Source: Phaeosaccion multiseriatum
Taxonomy: Eukaryota > Ochrophyta, other classes
DNA length: 64,000 bases
NCBI GenBank assembly: GCA_965112735.1
Contig: OZ218961.1
Coordinates: 620,001-684,000 of the forward strand
Direction of reading: 5' to 3'
Position 1 is the first letter of the stretch, and each line of letters begins with the position of its first letter. The notes beneath the pieces were generated by a model, which worked only from the letters and a program-made list of their open reading frames with translations, was not told the DNA's origin and made no database searches. The position numbers and the translations under genes were made by a program. Shown here piece by piece: positions 51,221 to 61,073 of this stretch.

Positions 51221-54200
51221 CTATGCGGCACCACCACCACCCCCAACAGCAACACCTTCACCACCACCACCACCACCACCACCAGCAGCAGCAGCAGCAG
51301 CTGCACCACCACGACCACCAACAGCAGCATCACCATCACCACCATCAACAACAGCAACACCAGCAGAGGGCATGATCACCTGTCCGAGGCCCAGTTCCTG
51401 CAAGGTGTGCTGTAGAGTCCCCATACCCTCGCTGATGGAGTCGTTGAAATCCGAGGGTTCAAGCCCGCCGTCGCCAGCTGAAGGAAGCAGCATTTGCGCA
51501 GCGAAGGACGACACCCCCACGTGCTTCGCGAACTGCTCAAGGCTCCGCTCTTGACCAAGTCCGAAGGGTTCTAATGGGGTGCTCCTCGTAGACAACACAT
51601 CTCCTCCTCCTCTTCCTCCTCCTCCTCCTCCTCCTCCTCCTCCTCCTCCTCCTCCTCCTCCTCCTCCTCCTCCTCCTCCTCCTCCTCCTCCTCCTCCTCC
51701 TTCGTCTGCCTCATCCGCCTCTGCCCTTTCTCTCCCCGCTCCTCCTCCTCCTCCTGCTGCTGCTGCTGCTGCTGCTGTGGCTACTGCTGCTCCTGTATCA
51801 CCAACTGCTGCGGTCTGGTCGCCTTCCATTCCCAGCATCAGACGAATCCTCGCCAGGCCCAACGCCTTCGCCCTCTCCTTCTCCTCGTCCTTGTGCTGGC
51901 GAAAGCTCGGGCGGTGAGAGCGAGTCCACAGATGATAGAGCACCGCCTGAGGAGGGGAAAAGGTGTCAAATCCATGAGTGTAAAGGCGTGCCGCCATGGA
52001 GATCTCCTCGCCGAAAAACACGTGCCGAAGTTGGGGGTCGTACCCAACTTGAAGCAGCATGGCGCTGGTGCTGAAGCTGAAGCCACTGGCCCAGAGAGGA
52101 GACCGAATAGGCACCTTCCACACCTTCTTTAGCAGTCGTCCTCTCTGCCGCAGCATTCCATCCCCACCACCTTCACCACCCCCACCACCACCACCACCAA
52201 ACCCCGTTGGACAGAGCAAGGTGGTTCGCGTTTCCCCGCAGGGTATGCGGTGGGGAAGCTCATAGCCCGAGGGGTAGCACGTCAGCACGGGCTTGTCACT
52301 GGGACAGACCTCCAGGGTGGCAATGAGGTATGTGTCCCAGCCGGGGCGGAAACGCATGTGCGAGTCAATCTGCAAAAAGTAGTCCTCCCCTGCCCAGAGA
52401 GATTGCGCCACGTGTCGCGCCCAGCAAGGGCCGGCGGCCTCTCGGGCGCTCATTCGGAGCAGGCGTATTTGCTTCCGGTACTTCGCTGGAAGCCTCTCCC
52501 CCTCCCTCCCCTCCTCCGACCCCAACCCGGCTTCAGCTCCAGCAGCGGCAGCGATACCACTATTACCGTCAGCTGCCATCTTCGGCTCTAACGGGTCGCC
52601 CTCGCCCTGCCACACCAGACCCACGACCAAGCGATTGGGGTACTGCGCCCGGTGGAACATGTCAATGATGGTGGGCAAGGTCTCCGAGTCGAGGTAGGCC
52701 GCAATGGACACAAAGATGGTCCTTTGCTTGCTCTGCTCCTCGTCGTGGTGCTGACTCTTGGGTACCCGCAGGGGGCGCACTTTGGCCCGGGTGTCGTTAT
52801 GTGGGTCCACCACTGCTGCTGTATCACCAACGCCACTACATGTACTGCTGCTGCTGGCGATGCTCCCGTTCCTCCCCCCACTGCTGCCCCCATCACCACT
52901 TAAACACGCAGCACGGGAAACCATCGCCTCTGCCTGCTGACACTCTCCCTCCTGCTGCTTCTGTGAAGGTTTCCGAAGAGGATGGGCGACTCCAATACCG
53001 CTGCCGCTGCTACAATTACTACCACCACCACCACCACCACCCCCACCACCACTTCTGCCACCACTCACAGCTACTGGTGCTCCGTAGAACCAAGTGGTTA
53101 GCGCCATTCGTGGACGGAACGCGGGAAGCACCTCGTGCTCGACGAATTCGCTACGGAACATGACGATACGTCCCCCCTTGGGCTCCACATCCCACACACG
53201 GCCGCCGCCGGAGCCTCCGTCGCCAGACACTCCCCCCCGCAGATGTAAGCGAAGACAGCCCCCGTCGCTGGGCTGCCAGTCGGAGTTGAGGTAGCAGAGA
53301 ACGGTAAGCTTACGTACTAGTTGGGTCCTCGTCTTCCTGTCCTCTGTACCACCAACATGAGAGGCTCTGTCGTCGTCGCCAGCAGCGGCTCTCCCCAACA
53401 ACGTTCCTTCCCCACCGCCCCCTCCCATAACGATTGCCAGAGCAGCGAGCGCCAGGGACGAAGACGAAGACGAAGAAGAGGAGGCAGCTGCTGCTGCTGT
53501 GTGTGCAGGCCCCTCCCTGCTTGGGGAAACGGCTCCTCCACTAACGGAAGGAGGAGAAGCATCTAGGTGCCTTACGTATCCGCTGCCCCCCCCTGGGTAG
53601 TAGGCCAGCTGAGATGACGTCACCTCCGTCAGTCGGAGCTCTTCTCTGAGCCTCTGCACCGCGACTGCTGTATCACCAACTGGTGATGCTGCTCCTGAGG
53701 CGGCTGATCCCTCGCCTTCCGTCTCTTCCTCCTCCTCCTCCTCCTCCTCCTCCTCCTCCTCCTCCTCCTCCTGGTGCTGCTGCTGAGCTTGCTGCTCCTG
53801 TTCCCACCCCTCTCGAGTAGAGGTCTCCGCACCGGCGTGCTCCCCAAGCAGTCCACTTAGAAGACCTTGGCGGATCGCCTCCACCGCCATAGGAAGCACG
53901 CCCGTGCCCTTTCCCGCCCACAGAATAAAGTCTCCTCGGTGCTTGTCGTCCGCCCAAGCCGTCAGCCCTTTGCCCATGCCTGCTGCGCGGAGTTTGCCTT
54001 GGGCGTGACAGGTCTCAGTGGCTTCTTTCGCGGCTGAGATGGCATCGGCTGGAAGCAGGCCGTCGATCACAATGGCTCCTGGTCCGCCTGCCTCCCACGC
54101 AGCATCGCTGAGCGAGAAGGCATGGTCTGGAGAAAGATGAGGGAGGAAGGGCAGGGGCCCTCCTCCTCCTTCTCCTCCTCCTCCTCTTCCTCCACGTCCT

Positions 54201-54310
54201 CCACGTCCTCCACCCCTGTCTCCGTCTTTTGCGGCCCCGTCCTCTTCTCCTGGTGGCGCTACCTGTGGGGGTGGTGGTGGTTCATTCTCAACAGCCCCAA
54301 AGTGTTGCAT
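51221..54310 (-). CDS. Fusion of prolyl 4-hydroxylase and GT60 GlcNAc-transferase (PhyA-Gnt1 type)
   Basis: Single exon, 1,029 residues from the first in-frame ATG. Residues ~75-430: 2OG-Fe(II) prolyl 4-hydroxylase with the iron motif RHLD (~247), CYLNSDW, GG.LRLHL, distal His in FVEHEVLP and the 2-oxoglutarate-binding Arg in FRPRMALT. Residues ~535-830: GT60 polypeptide alpha-GlcNAc-transferase with TIFVSIAAYLDSETLPTI, GPCWARHVAQSLW, YFLQIDSHMRFRPGWD, WASGFSFS and FFGEEISMAARLYTHGFD, very close to Dictyostelium Gnt1. In Dictyostelium and Toxoplasma separate PhyA and Gnt1 enzymes hydroxylate a proline of the SCF subunit Skp1 and add GlcNAc to it, reporting oxygen. No signal peptide is seen, which fits the cytosol. 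Glu, Ala, Ser and Gly homopolymers separate the domains. Substrate identity is inference. Confidence 0.93.
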   Translation of the reverse strand: MQHFGAVENEPPPPPQVAPPGEEDGAAKDGDRGGGRGGRGGRGGGGEGGGGPLPFLPHLSPDHAFSLSDAAWEAGGPGAIVIDGLLPADAISAAKEATETCHAQGKLRAAGMGKGLTAWADDKHRGDFILWAGKGTGVLPMAVEAIRQGLLSGLLGEHAGAETSTREGWEQEQQAQQQHQEEEEEEEEEEEEEEEETEGEGSAASGAASPVGDTAVAVQRLREELRLTEVTSSQLAYYPGGGSGYVRHLDASPPSVSGGAVSPSREGPAHTAAAAASSSSSSSSSLALAALAIVMGGGGGEGTLLGRAAAGDDDRASHVGGTEDRKTRTQLVRKLTVLCYLNSDWQPSDGGCLRLHLRGGVSGDGGSGGGRVWDVEPKGGRIVMFRSEFVEHEVLPAFRPRMALTTWFYGAPVAVSGGRSGGGGGGGGGGSNCSSGSGIGVAHPLRKPSQKQQEGECQQAEAMVSRAACLSGDGGSSGGRNGSIASSSSTCSGVGDTAAVVDPHNDTRAKVRPLRVPKSQHHDEEQSKQRTIFVSIAAYLDSETLPTIIDMFHRAQYPNRLVVGLVWQGEGDPLEPKMAADGNSGIAAAAGAEAGLGSEEGREGERLPAKYRKQIRLLRMSAREAAGPCWARHVAQSLWAGEDYFLQIDSHMRFRPGWDTYLIATLEVCPSDKPVLTCYPSGYELPHRIPCGETRTTLLCPTGFGGGGGGGGEGGGDGMLRQRGRLLKKVWKVPIRSPLWASGFSFSTSAMLLQVGYDPQLRHVFFGEEISMAARLYTHGFDTFSPPQAVLYHLWTRSHRPSFRQHKDEEKERAKALGLARIRLMLGMEGDQTAAVGDTGAAVATAAAAAAAGGGGGAGRERAEADEADEGGGGGGGGGGGGGGGGGGGGGGGGGGGGGRGGGDVLSTRSTPLEPFGLGQERSLEQFAKHVGVSSFAAQMLLPSAGDGGLEPSDFNDSISEGMGTLQHTLQELGLGQVIMPSAGVAVVDGGDGDAAVGGRGGAAAAAAAGGGGGGGGEGVAVGGGGGAA

Positions 54311-54871
54311 TCGCCTCCCCAAGATGTCTGTATCATGGACTGAGGACGAGCGACAGTAGTAACAAGGAAACAAGGGGGGAGGGGGGAAGGTTTAGGCGCA
54401 CGAATGCCAATAAAGGGGGGCAAAACTCCTCCCACAGCGCACAACGCCTTGATACAACAAAATCAAAGGCACATCGAGATCTTGTTCTCTTTGTCGTGCT
54501 CTTCTGGCAGTAGGCACGTACCCGCTGCAGCAGAAGAATGGGAGCGTACTCCTTCTCCTCCTTTTCTGTACTTCTAAACCACTGCACTGCTGGATGGCGC
54601 TCGTTGATTGTCCCGTTCTTCCCTCTCTCGGGAGTGTTTGTTGTTTAGGGGGGGGGGGGGGGATTTAAAAGAGAGGCTGGATTCGGTGGGGAAAATGGAT
54701 GCCAATAAGGAGAAGGAGAACAGGAGAAAAGCGAGGAGGACCAACAGTGACAAGGGAGAGGAAATGAGGAAAATGGAAAGGCATTTGTGAACTCTGATCT
54801 CTGATCTCTCTCATTTCTTTTTCTTTCGGTGAGACATTACTTTTAGACAATTTCTGCCAACTTAGCGCCCC
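54311..54871. other. Upstream region of the P4H-GT60 gene with leader exon; ANK-4 3' flank
   Basis: On the - strand a probable leader exon ends ..CTGCTGCAGCGG|GTACGTGCC (left edge 54522), with an acceptor CCTCAG near 54330. The same kind of exon end is seen upstream of ANK-4, -5 and -6. The remainder, to 54871, is the ANK-4 3' flank; nothing else is recognised. Confidence 0.5.
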
Positions 54872-55942
54872 TCAGTCCTGGCAGTTGCAGGGATGCCCAT
54901 TGGCGTGCACCCACTGCTTGATCTCCTCAAAGGTTTTGGCGTCGACGTCCCATTCGTCTTCGCCGCTCAATTCTTGATACACTCTGTCCCTGATGAGCTG
55001 TGGGCACGACTGTTCGTCCCACTCACACTGCACTTCCTCCGATCTGAGCCATTTCAGCACAGCAAGGCTCTTACCGTGCATGACTGCCCACAGACAGACC
55101 TTCTCATCCCAATCACAGAGGTGGCGAGCATTGGCGTGGAGGAACTGCAGCACCTCGAGGCGGCCCTCTACAGCTCTACGGCCCTCTACAGCTGCATTAC
55201 AAGCCCCCCAGCGCCACTCGTCATAATCATTCTCTTCCAGCAAGGCTCTCGTGGGAGGATGCTCGAGAAGCCATTCCATGACAGGGATATGCCCACCCCA
55301 ACATGCTTCCGCCCAACACCGCTCACCAAATGGTACATGACCCTCCGATAGCAACCACTAGAGCATCTCCAAGTGCCCTTCCGCAGCTGCCTCGCCACTC
55401 ACGGAGGAGCCGTCACCGTACCCTGGGCACTGCTCCTTGTCGGGAAGGTCCTCCGAGCGCAGCCACTTCAGTACGCTCAGGCCATGCTTTCTGTTCTGCG
55501 CTGTTGCGTGAATCACTCTTTCACCCCAGGGACAGTCCTTGCCATGGAGGGCCTTGCATACCTCGACATCACCGTACCGAGCAGCGGCCTTGAAGAGCTT
55601 GGCGCTTAGCTCGAGGCCCTGCTGACTTGTCGCCCAGTTCAAGCACTCCACGGAGCTGACCACAGATGAGTATGCTGTCTTCACTGCTGGATACAAAGCG
55701 CTGTAGCTGGCCTTCCACTGCTTCCTCACACCTGCCACGAAGCAGTAGTGCCCCTTTCCCACGTGCTCCAAGACAACGTTGAGAAGCTCGAGCTGCGCCA
55801 AGACCTCATGGCACGCTTCAAAGAGCAGCCCATTGTCTACTTGGTCGAAAACCCCCTCAGTCGCTGCTGCTACTGGAGACCGTCTCATCCGCCTTCTTTG
55901 TGTAGACTCACGCGCCCCGCCACTCGCAAGTCCCGACGCCAT
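54872..55942 (-). pseudogene. ANK-4, ankyrin/F-box-like gene with one nonsense codon
   Basis: 357-codon frame that is open except for one TAG (55358-55360, codon ~195) where all sister copies have AAG (Lys in LEMLKWLL). Everything downstream stays in frame to the normal tail, so the lesion is a single A-to-T change and recent. It also has a 15-bp in-frame duplication (VEGRRAVEGR). The N-terminal half resembles ANK-5 (AVKTAY, ECLNW, AQNR.HG); the C-terminal half is nearly identical to ANK-6. A truncated protein with the F-box-like part and the first repeats could still be made. A leader exon ends at 56268 and an acceptor lies at 56083. Confidence 0.85.
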
Positions 55943-56760
55943 TCTTCTCCGCTGCAACCTCGAGTCCACTGGGCTTTGAAATGACACCTTGGAGAATGGG
56001 ACAGATGGGAGTAGCTACCATGTACGATGAATACTCGTTCTTGCTGCCCCGATACAGCACTCTGTTGGGAACCGATGAGCTTCTGCGGAAGGGGACAGCA
56101 GCAGCCACAGCAGGAGGAGCAGACACGCGAGAGCGGAGTGGTGAAAAGTCGGATGAGTGGGCATGGAGGGGAGTTTATGAGAAGGGAAACACTACTGGAA
56201 AGCACTCGGGTTGGGGAGCGGGACTATCTCCATGGGTCAAAGCCACCGTCCGACAGGAGGCACGCACCCGCTGTAGGAGAAGGATAGAGCCGCTTCTTTC
56301 TTCTCCTTCTCTGCTGTTTTTTGTTTTTTTGGCCTGTCTTTTCCAGGCCAGACCCTCCCACTCCATCTGTGACTCCGGATGAGGACGACGGGAACTTTGT
56401 TTTCTGCGCCGAAAGGGATAGAACCTAGACCCTCAGACTCATTGGTAACTGTAAATAATCTTGCAGAATTACTGTGTCGGTAGGCATCTCAAAGGGCTAC
56501 ACGAAGAGCTATACAGTAGCGCTTCTCCCAGCGTCATTTTCCTGAGCTCGTCCAGAAATTTATTGGTTCATAGTATAAACTTCGTGGTAAAATAAGGGCC
56601 TTTCGTGGGGGGGTTCAGCTCCTCGAGGCAAGACAGCCAACGGCCGTCCATGCAGCTGTCCCCGTACTGTACGTACTGGCCGTCGCTCCATAGCACTCAG
56701 AAAGACAAGCCAAAGCACTGTCTGCCCCATTTCTTCTTCTCTCTGCCAACTTAGCGCCCC
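55943..56760. other. Duplicated intergenic block between ANK-4 and ANK-5
   Basis: The first ~500 bp (leader exon, 5' UTR intron, promoter) recur almost unchanged at 57787-58310. The last 298 bp (56463-56760, the ANK-5 3' flank) recur at 58562-58859. Plus-strand ORFs here are conserved only because the DNA is duplicated. No independent gene is seen. Confidence 0.75.
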
Positions 56761-57786
56761 TCAGTCCTGGCAGTTGCAGGGATGCCCATTGGCGTGCACC
56801 CACTGCTTAATCTCTTCAAACGTTTTGGCGTCGATGTCCCATTCGTCTTCTTCGCCGCGGAACAATGCTGGATACACTCTGTCCCTGATGACCTGTGGAC
56901 ACGACTCTTCGTCCCACGCACACTGCACTTCCTCCGATCGGAGCCATTTCAGCATAGCAAGACTCTTGCCGAACATGACTGCATGCCAACAGACCTTCTC
57001 ATTCCAATCACAGAGGTGGCGAGCATTGGCGTGGAGGAACCACAGCACCTCGAGGCGGCCCTCTACAGCTGCATGGCAAGCCCCATCGCGCCACTCGCCG
57101 TCTTCATTTTCTTCCAGGAAGGCTCTCGTGGGAGGATGCTCGAGAAGCCATTCCACGACAGGGATATACCCACCCCAACATGCTTCCGCCCAACACTGCT
57201 CATCAAATGGTACATGTACATGACCCTCCGATAGCAACCACTTGAGCATCTCCAAGTGCCCTGTTCTTGCCGCCTCGCCACTCACGGAGGAGCCGTTACC
57301 GTACCATGGGCACTGCTCCTTGTCGGGAAGGTCCTCCAAGCGCAGCCACTTCAGTACGCTCAGGCCATGCTCTCTGTTCTGCGCTGTTGCGTGAATCACT
57401 CCTCCACCCCAGGGACAGTCCTTGCCATGGAGGGCCTTGCATACCTCGACATCACCGTACCGAGCAGCGGCCTGGAAGAGCACCACACTTAGCTCGAGGC
57501 CCTGCTGACTTGTCGCCCAGTTCAAGCACTCCACAGAGCTGACCACAGATGAGTATGCTGTCTTCACTGCTGGATACAAAGCGGTGTAGCTGGCCTTCCA
57601 CTGCCTCCTCACACCTGCCACGAAGCAGAAGTGCCCCTTTCCCACGTGCTCCAAAACGACGTTGAGAAGCTCGAGCTGTGCCAAGACCTCATGGCAAGCT
57701 TCAAAGAGCAGCCCATTGTCTACTTGGTCAGAAGCAGGAGCACTGGAACTACCATCAGTCGCTGCTGCTACTCGAGACCGTCTCAT
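56761..57786 (-). CDS. Ankyrin-repeat protein with F-box-like N-terminus (ANK-5)
   Basis: 341 residues from the ATG of MRRSRVAAATDGS; the upstream ATG of ANK-4 is AGG here. The F-box-like segment LELLNVVLEHVGKGHFCFVAG..RQWKA is followed by ankyrin-type repeats and the family tail; all are intact. It differs from its neighbours by CPWGGG for CPWGER and by NEDGEWRDGACHAAVEG in the fourth repeat. A non-coding leader exon lies upstream, with its donor side at 58167 (CTACAGCGG|GTGCGT on the - strand) and an acceptor CCGCAG ~150-190 bp nearer the gene. Confidence 0.86.
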   Translation of the reverse strand: MRRSRVAAATDGSSSAPASDQVDNGLLFEACHEVLAQLELLNVVLEHVGKGHFCFVAGVRRQWKASYTALYPAVKTAYSSVVSSVECLNWATSQQGLELSVVLFQAAARYGDVEVCKALHGKDCPWGGGVIHATAQNREHGLSVLKWLRLEDLPDKEQCPWYGNGSSVSGEAARTGHLEMLKWLLSEGHVHVPFDEQCWAEACWGGYIPVVEWLLEHPPTRAFLEENEDGEWRDGACHAAVEGRLEVLWFLHANARHLCDWNEKVCWHAVMFGKSLAMLKWLRSEEVQCAWDEESCPQVIRDRVYPALFRGEEDEWDIDAKTFEEIKQWVHANGHPCNCQD

Positions 57787-58859
57787 CCGCCTTCTTTGTG
57801 TAGACTCACGCGCCCCGCCACTCGCAAGTCCCGACGCCCTTCTTCTCCGCTGCAACCTCGAGTCCAGTGGGCTTTGAAATGACAAGCCTGAGAATGGGAC
57901 AGATGGGAGTTACTGCCCTTGTACGATGAATACTCGTTCTTGCTGCCCCGATACAGCACTCTGTTAGGAACCGATGAGCTTCTGCGGAAGGGGACAGCAG
58001 CAGCCACAGTAGGAGGAGTAGACACGCGAAAGCGGAGTGGTGAAAAGTCGGATGAGTGGGCATGGAGGGGAGTTTATGAGAAGGGAAACACTACTGGAAA
58101 GCACTCGGGTTGGGGAGCGGGACTATCTCCATGGGTCAAAGCCACCGTCCGACAGGAGGCACGCACCCGCTGTAGGAGAAGGATAGAGCCGCTTCTTTCT
58201 TCTCCTTCTCTGCTGTTTTTTTGCCTGTCTTTTTCCCACGGGCCAGACCCTCCCACTCCATCTGTGACTCCGGATGAGGAGGACGGGAACTTTGTTTTCT
58301 GCGATTTTTGATTTTTCTTTTCTTGATGGCACTTAAGGGTCTCCAACTCTCCTTTACATACTCTCCTTCATGAGACAGTTTTGGCTACGCGTCCCAGGTA
58401 ATAATAAGGAGTGCAACAAGACCCTCAGACTCATTGGTAACAGTAGTGGCACTGCACTACAACTGTACATTACCACCCCATTTTCTTCTCTTAACACTCG
58501 ATTTGCGAAAGAATCGCCCAAATCGTCCGTTTTGTCGCGCGGGACAAGGGGGAGTGCTTTTGCAGAATTACTGTGTCGGTAGGCATCTCAAAGGGCTACA
58601 CGAAGAGCTATACAGTAGCGCTTCTCCCAGCGTCATTTTCCTGAGCTCGTCCAGAAATTTATTGGTTCATAGTATAAACTTCGTGGTAAAATAAGGGCCT
58701 TTCGTGGGGGGGTTCAGCTCCTCGAGGCAAGACAGCCAACGGCCGTCCATACAGCTGTCCCCGTACTGTACGTACTGGCCGTCGCCCCATAGCACTCAGA
58801 AAGACAAGCCAAAGCACTGTCTGCCCCATTTCTTCTTCTCTCTGCCAACTTAGCGCCCC
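57787..58859. other. Duplicated intergenic block between ANK-5 and ANK-6
   Basis: Copy of 55943-56760 with extra sequence at ~58310-58560, which is absent or different in the first copy. The final 298 bp match 56463-56760 closely. No independent gene is seen. Confidence 0.75.
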
Positions 58860-59894
58860 TCAGTCCTGGCAGTTGCAGGGATGCCCATTGGCGTGCACCC
58901 ACTGCTTAATCTCCTCAAAGGTTTTGGCGTCGACGTCCCATTCATCTTCGCCGCTCAATTCTGGATACACTCTGTCCCTGATGACCTGTGGGCACGACTG
59001 TTCGTCCCACTCACACTGCACTTCCTCCGATCTGAGCCATTTCAGCACAGCAAGGCTCTTACCGTGCATGACTGCCCACAGACAGACATTCTCATCCCAA
59101 TCACAGAGGTGGCGAGCATTGGCGTGGAGGAACTGCAGCACCTCGAGGCGGCCCTCTACAGCTGCATTACAAGCCCCCCAGCGCCACTCGTCATAATCAT
59201 TCTCTTCCAGCAAGGCTCTCGTGGGAGGATGCTCGAGAAGCCATTCCATGACAGGGATATGCCCACCCCAACATGCTTCCGCCCAACACCGCTCACCAAA
59301 TGGTACATGACCCTCCGATAGCAACCACTTGAGCATCTCCAAGTGCCCTTCCGCAGCTGCCTCGCCACTCACGGAGGAGCCGTTACCGTCCCATGGGCAC
59401 AGCTCCTTGTCCCATGGGCACTGCTCCTTGTCGGGAAGGTCCTCCGAGCGCAGCCACTTCAGTACGCTCAGGCCATGCTTGCTGTTACGCGCTGTAACGT
59501 GAATCACTCTTTCACCCCAGGGACAGTCCTTGCCATGGAGGGCCTTGCATACCTCGACATCACCGTACCGAGCAGCGGCCTTGAAGAGCTTGACACTCAG
59601 CTCGAGGCCCTGCTGACTTGTCGCCCAGTTCACGCACTCCAATGAGCTGACCACAGACGAGAACGCTGTCTCCACTGCTGGATACAAAGCGGTGTAGCTG
59701 GCCTTCCACTCCTTGCTCACACCGGCCACGAAGCAGAAGTGCCCCTTTCCCAAGCGCTCCAAGATGGCACGAAGCAGCTCGAGATTCTCCAGGGCCTCAT
59801 GGCAAGCTTCAAAGAGCAGCCCATTGTCTACTTGGTCAGAAGCAGGAGCACTGGAACTACCATCAGTCGCTGCTGCTACTGGAGACCGTCTCAT
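58860..59894 (-). CDS. Ankyrin-repeat protein with F-box-like N-terminus (ANK-6)
   Basis: 344 residues from the ATG of MRRSPVAAATDGS. Upstream sequence stays open to 60119 because a one-base insertion and a small deletion changed the leader, but there is no need to start earlier. The F-box-like block LELLRAILERLGKGHFCFVAG..KEWKA and the ankyrin-type repeats are intact. A small in-frame duplication gives CPWDKELCPWDG. The N-terminal half resembles ANK-3 and the C-terminal half ANK-4, so the gene is a mosaic. Confidence 0.85.
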   Translation of the reverse strand: MRRSPVAAATDGSSSAPASDQVDNGLLFEACHEALENLELLRAILERLGKGHFCFVAGVSKEWKASYTALYPAVETAFSSVVSSLECVNWATSQQGLELSVKLFKAAARYGDVEVCKALHGKDCPWGERVIHVTARNSKHGLSVLKWLRSEDLPDKEQCPWDKELCPWDGNGSSVSGEAAAEGHLEMLKWLLSEGHVPFGERCWAEACWGGHIPVMEWLLEHPPTRALLEENDYDEWRWGACNAAVEGRLEVLQFLHANARHLCDWDENVCLWAVMHGKSLAVLKWLRSEEVQCEWDEQSCPQVIRDRVYPELSGEDEWDVDAKTFEEIKQWVHANGHPCNCQD

Positions 59895-60406
59895 CCGCCT
59901 TCTTTGTGTAGACTCACGCGCCCCGCCACTCGCAAGTCCCGACGCCCTTCTTCTCCGCTGCAACCTCGAGTCCCGTGGGCTTTGGATGGGGGGACAGATG
60001 GAGTAGCTACCATGTACGATGAATACTCGTTTCTTGCTGCCCCGATACAGCACTCTGCTAGGAACCGATGAGCTTCTGCGGAAGGGCACAGCAGCAGCCA
60101 CAGTAGGAGGACTAGACACGCGAAAGCGGAGTGGTGAAAAGTCGGATGAGTGGGCGTGGAGGGGAGGCGAGATACTGGAAAGCAGGAAGCGATTGGGGGG
60201 GGGGGGGCGATACTTCAGGTCAAAGTCACCCGAGAGCAGAGGTACGCACCCGCTGTGATAGGACTCCTGGACGTGTGTTTGTAAATACGATCGTATTTAT
60301 CCCAATCAGAGAGAGAGAAAGAGAATGACAGGTGACAGATGTGAATTGGTGTGGATGAGGAGGCCACTGATTGCGATTAGGGAAGAGCCTCTTAGTACAA
60401 CCATAG
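59895..60406. other. ANK-6 leader region, divergent from the methyltransferase gene
   Basis: Diverged copy of the ANK leader block, with the exon end CACAGCGG|GTGCGT at 60250 (- strand). The leader intron is altered and contains a G-run (~60197-60208). The 5' flank of the METTL7-like gene follows. Confidence 0.55.
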
Positions 60407-61042
60407 ATGGCACTTGTGGTATGCTGGGTACTGGGTATCCCGATGGTATTGGGGTGGATCCACAGAGGAGCCGCGTTCAGCACAGCTGCAGCAGGAACAG
60501 CAGCAGGACAAGTAGGAATTGCAGCACGTGTGACGCGCAACCCCTCTTGGGCGTTGTCCGGACATAACAACGGCGATGGCGGAGGAGGAGAAGTTGCTAC
60601 CGCCTTATTTGGTACCAGGAGGCTATTTGTTGGAGCTGCGGCGACCGGAGCCTTGGCCTTGGATGTCGCGTTTCTGGCCTGTGCCAACAGAGACGACCAA
60701 GCCATTCGAGAGAGAAAGGAGAGGCTCTTCGAGGCCCTCGTAGGATCTAGGTGAGGGGATCTGGACACCACTCATTCACGACTTAGAGAGAGAGACACCA
60801 CTGAGCCACGGTTGAGGTTGGAGAGGGCGGGGTGAGCATCTTGCATTCATTGTGACGGCTTCCTTCCCCCCTCCTCTCCCCCCTCTTCGTCGCTCACTCA
60901 GCTCTATCCTAGAGGTGGGCATCGGTGGCCAACCGCTGACAGGGGCCATCTCCACCAACTTTGCCTTCTACCCTCCCGGCTCGAGGGTCACCGGGCTGGA
61001 CCCGTCACTTCTAGTCCCGGACCACCAACAACAGCAGCAAAA

Positions 61043-61073
<31 letters not shown>

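Noticed and set aside
55981-56382. Plus-strand ORF conserved between the ANK-4 and ANK-5 upstream regions (MYDEYSFLLPRY..)
   Set aside because: Conservation reflects recent duplication of the DNA; the ORF is disrupted in the ANK-6 block and has no homology.
58860-60119. 419-residue version of ANK-6
   Set aside because: The extra N-terminus is a frame-shifted leader; the sister copies start at the conserved MRRS methionine.
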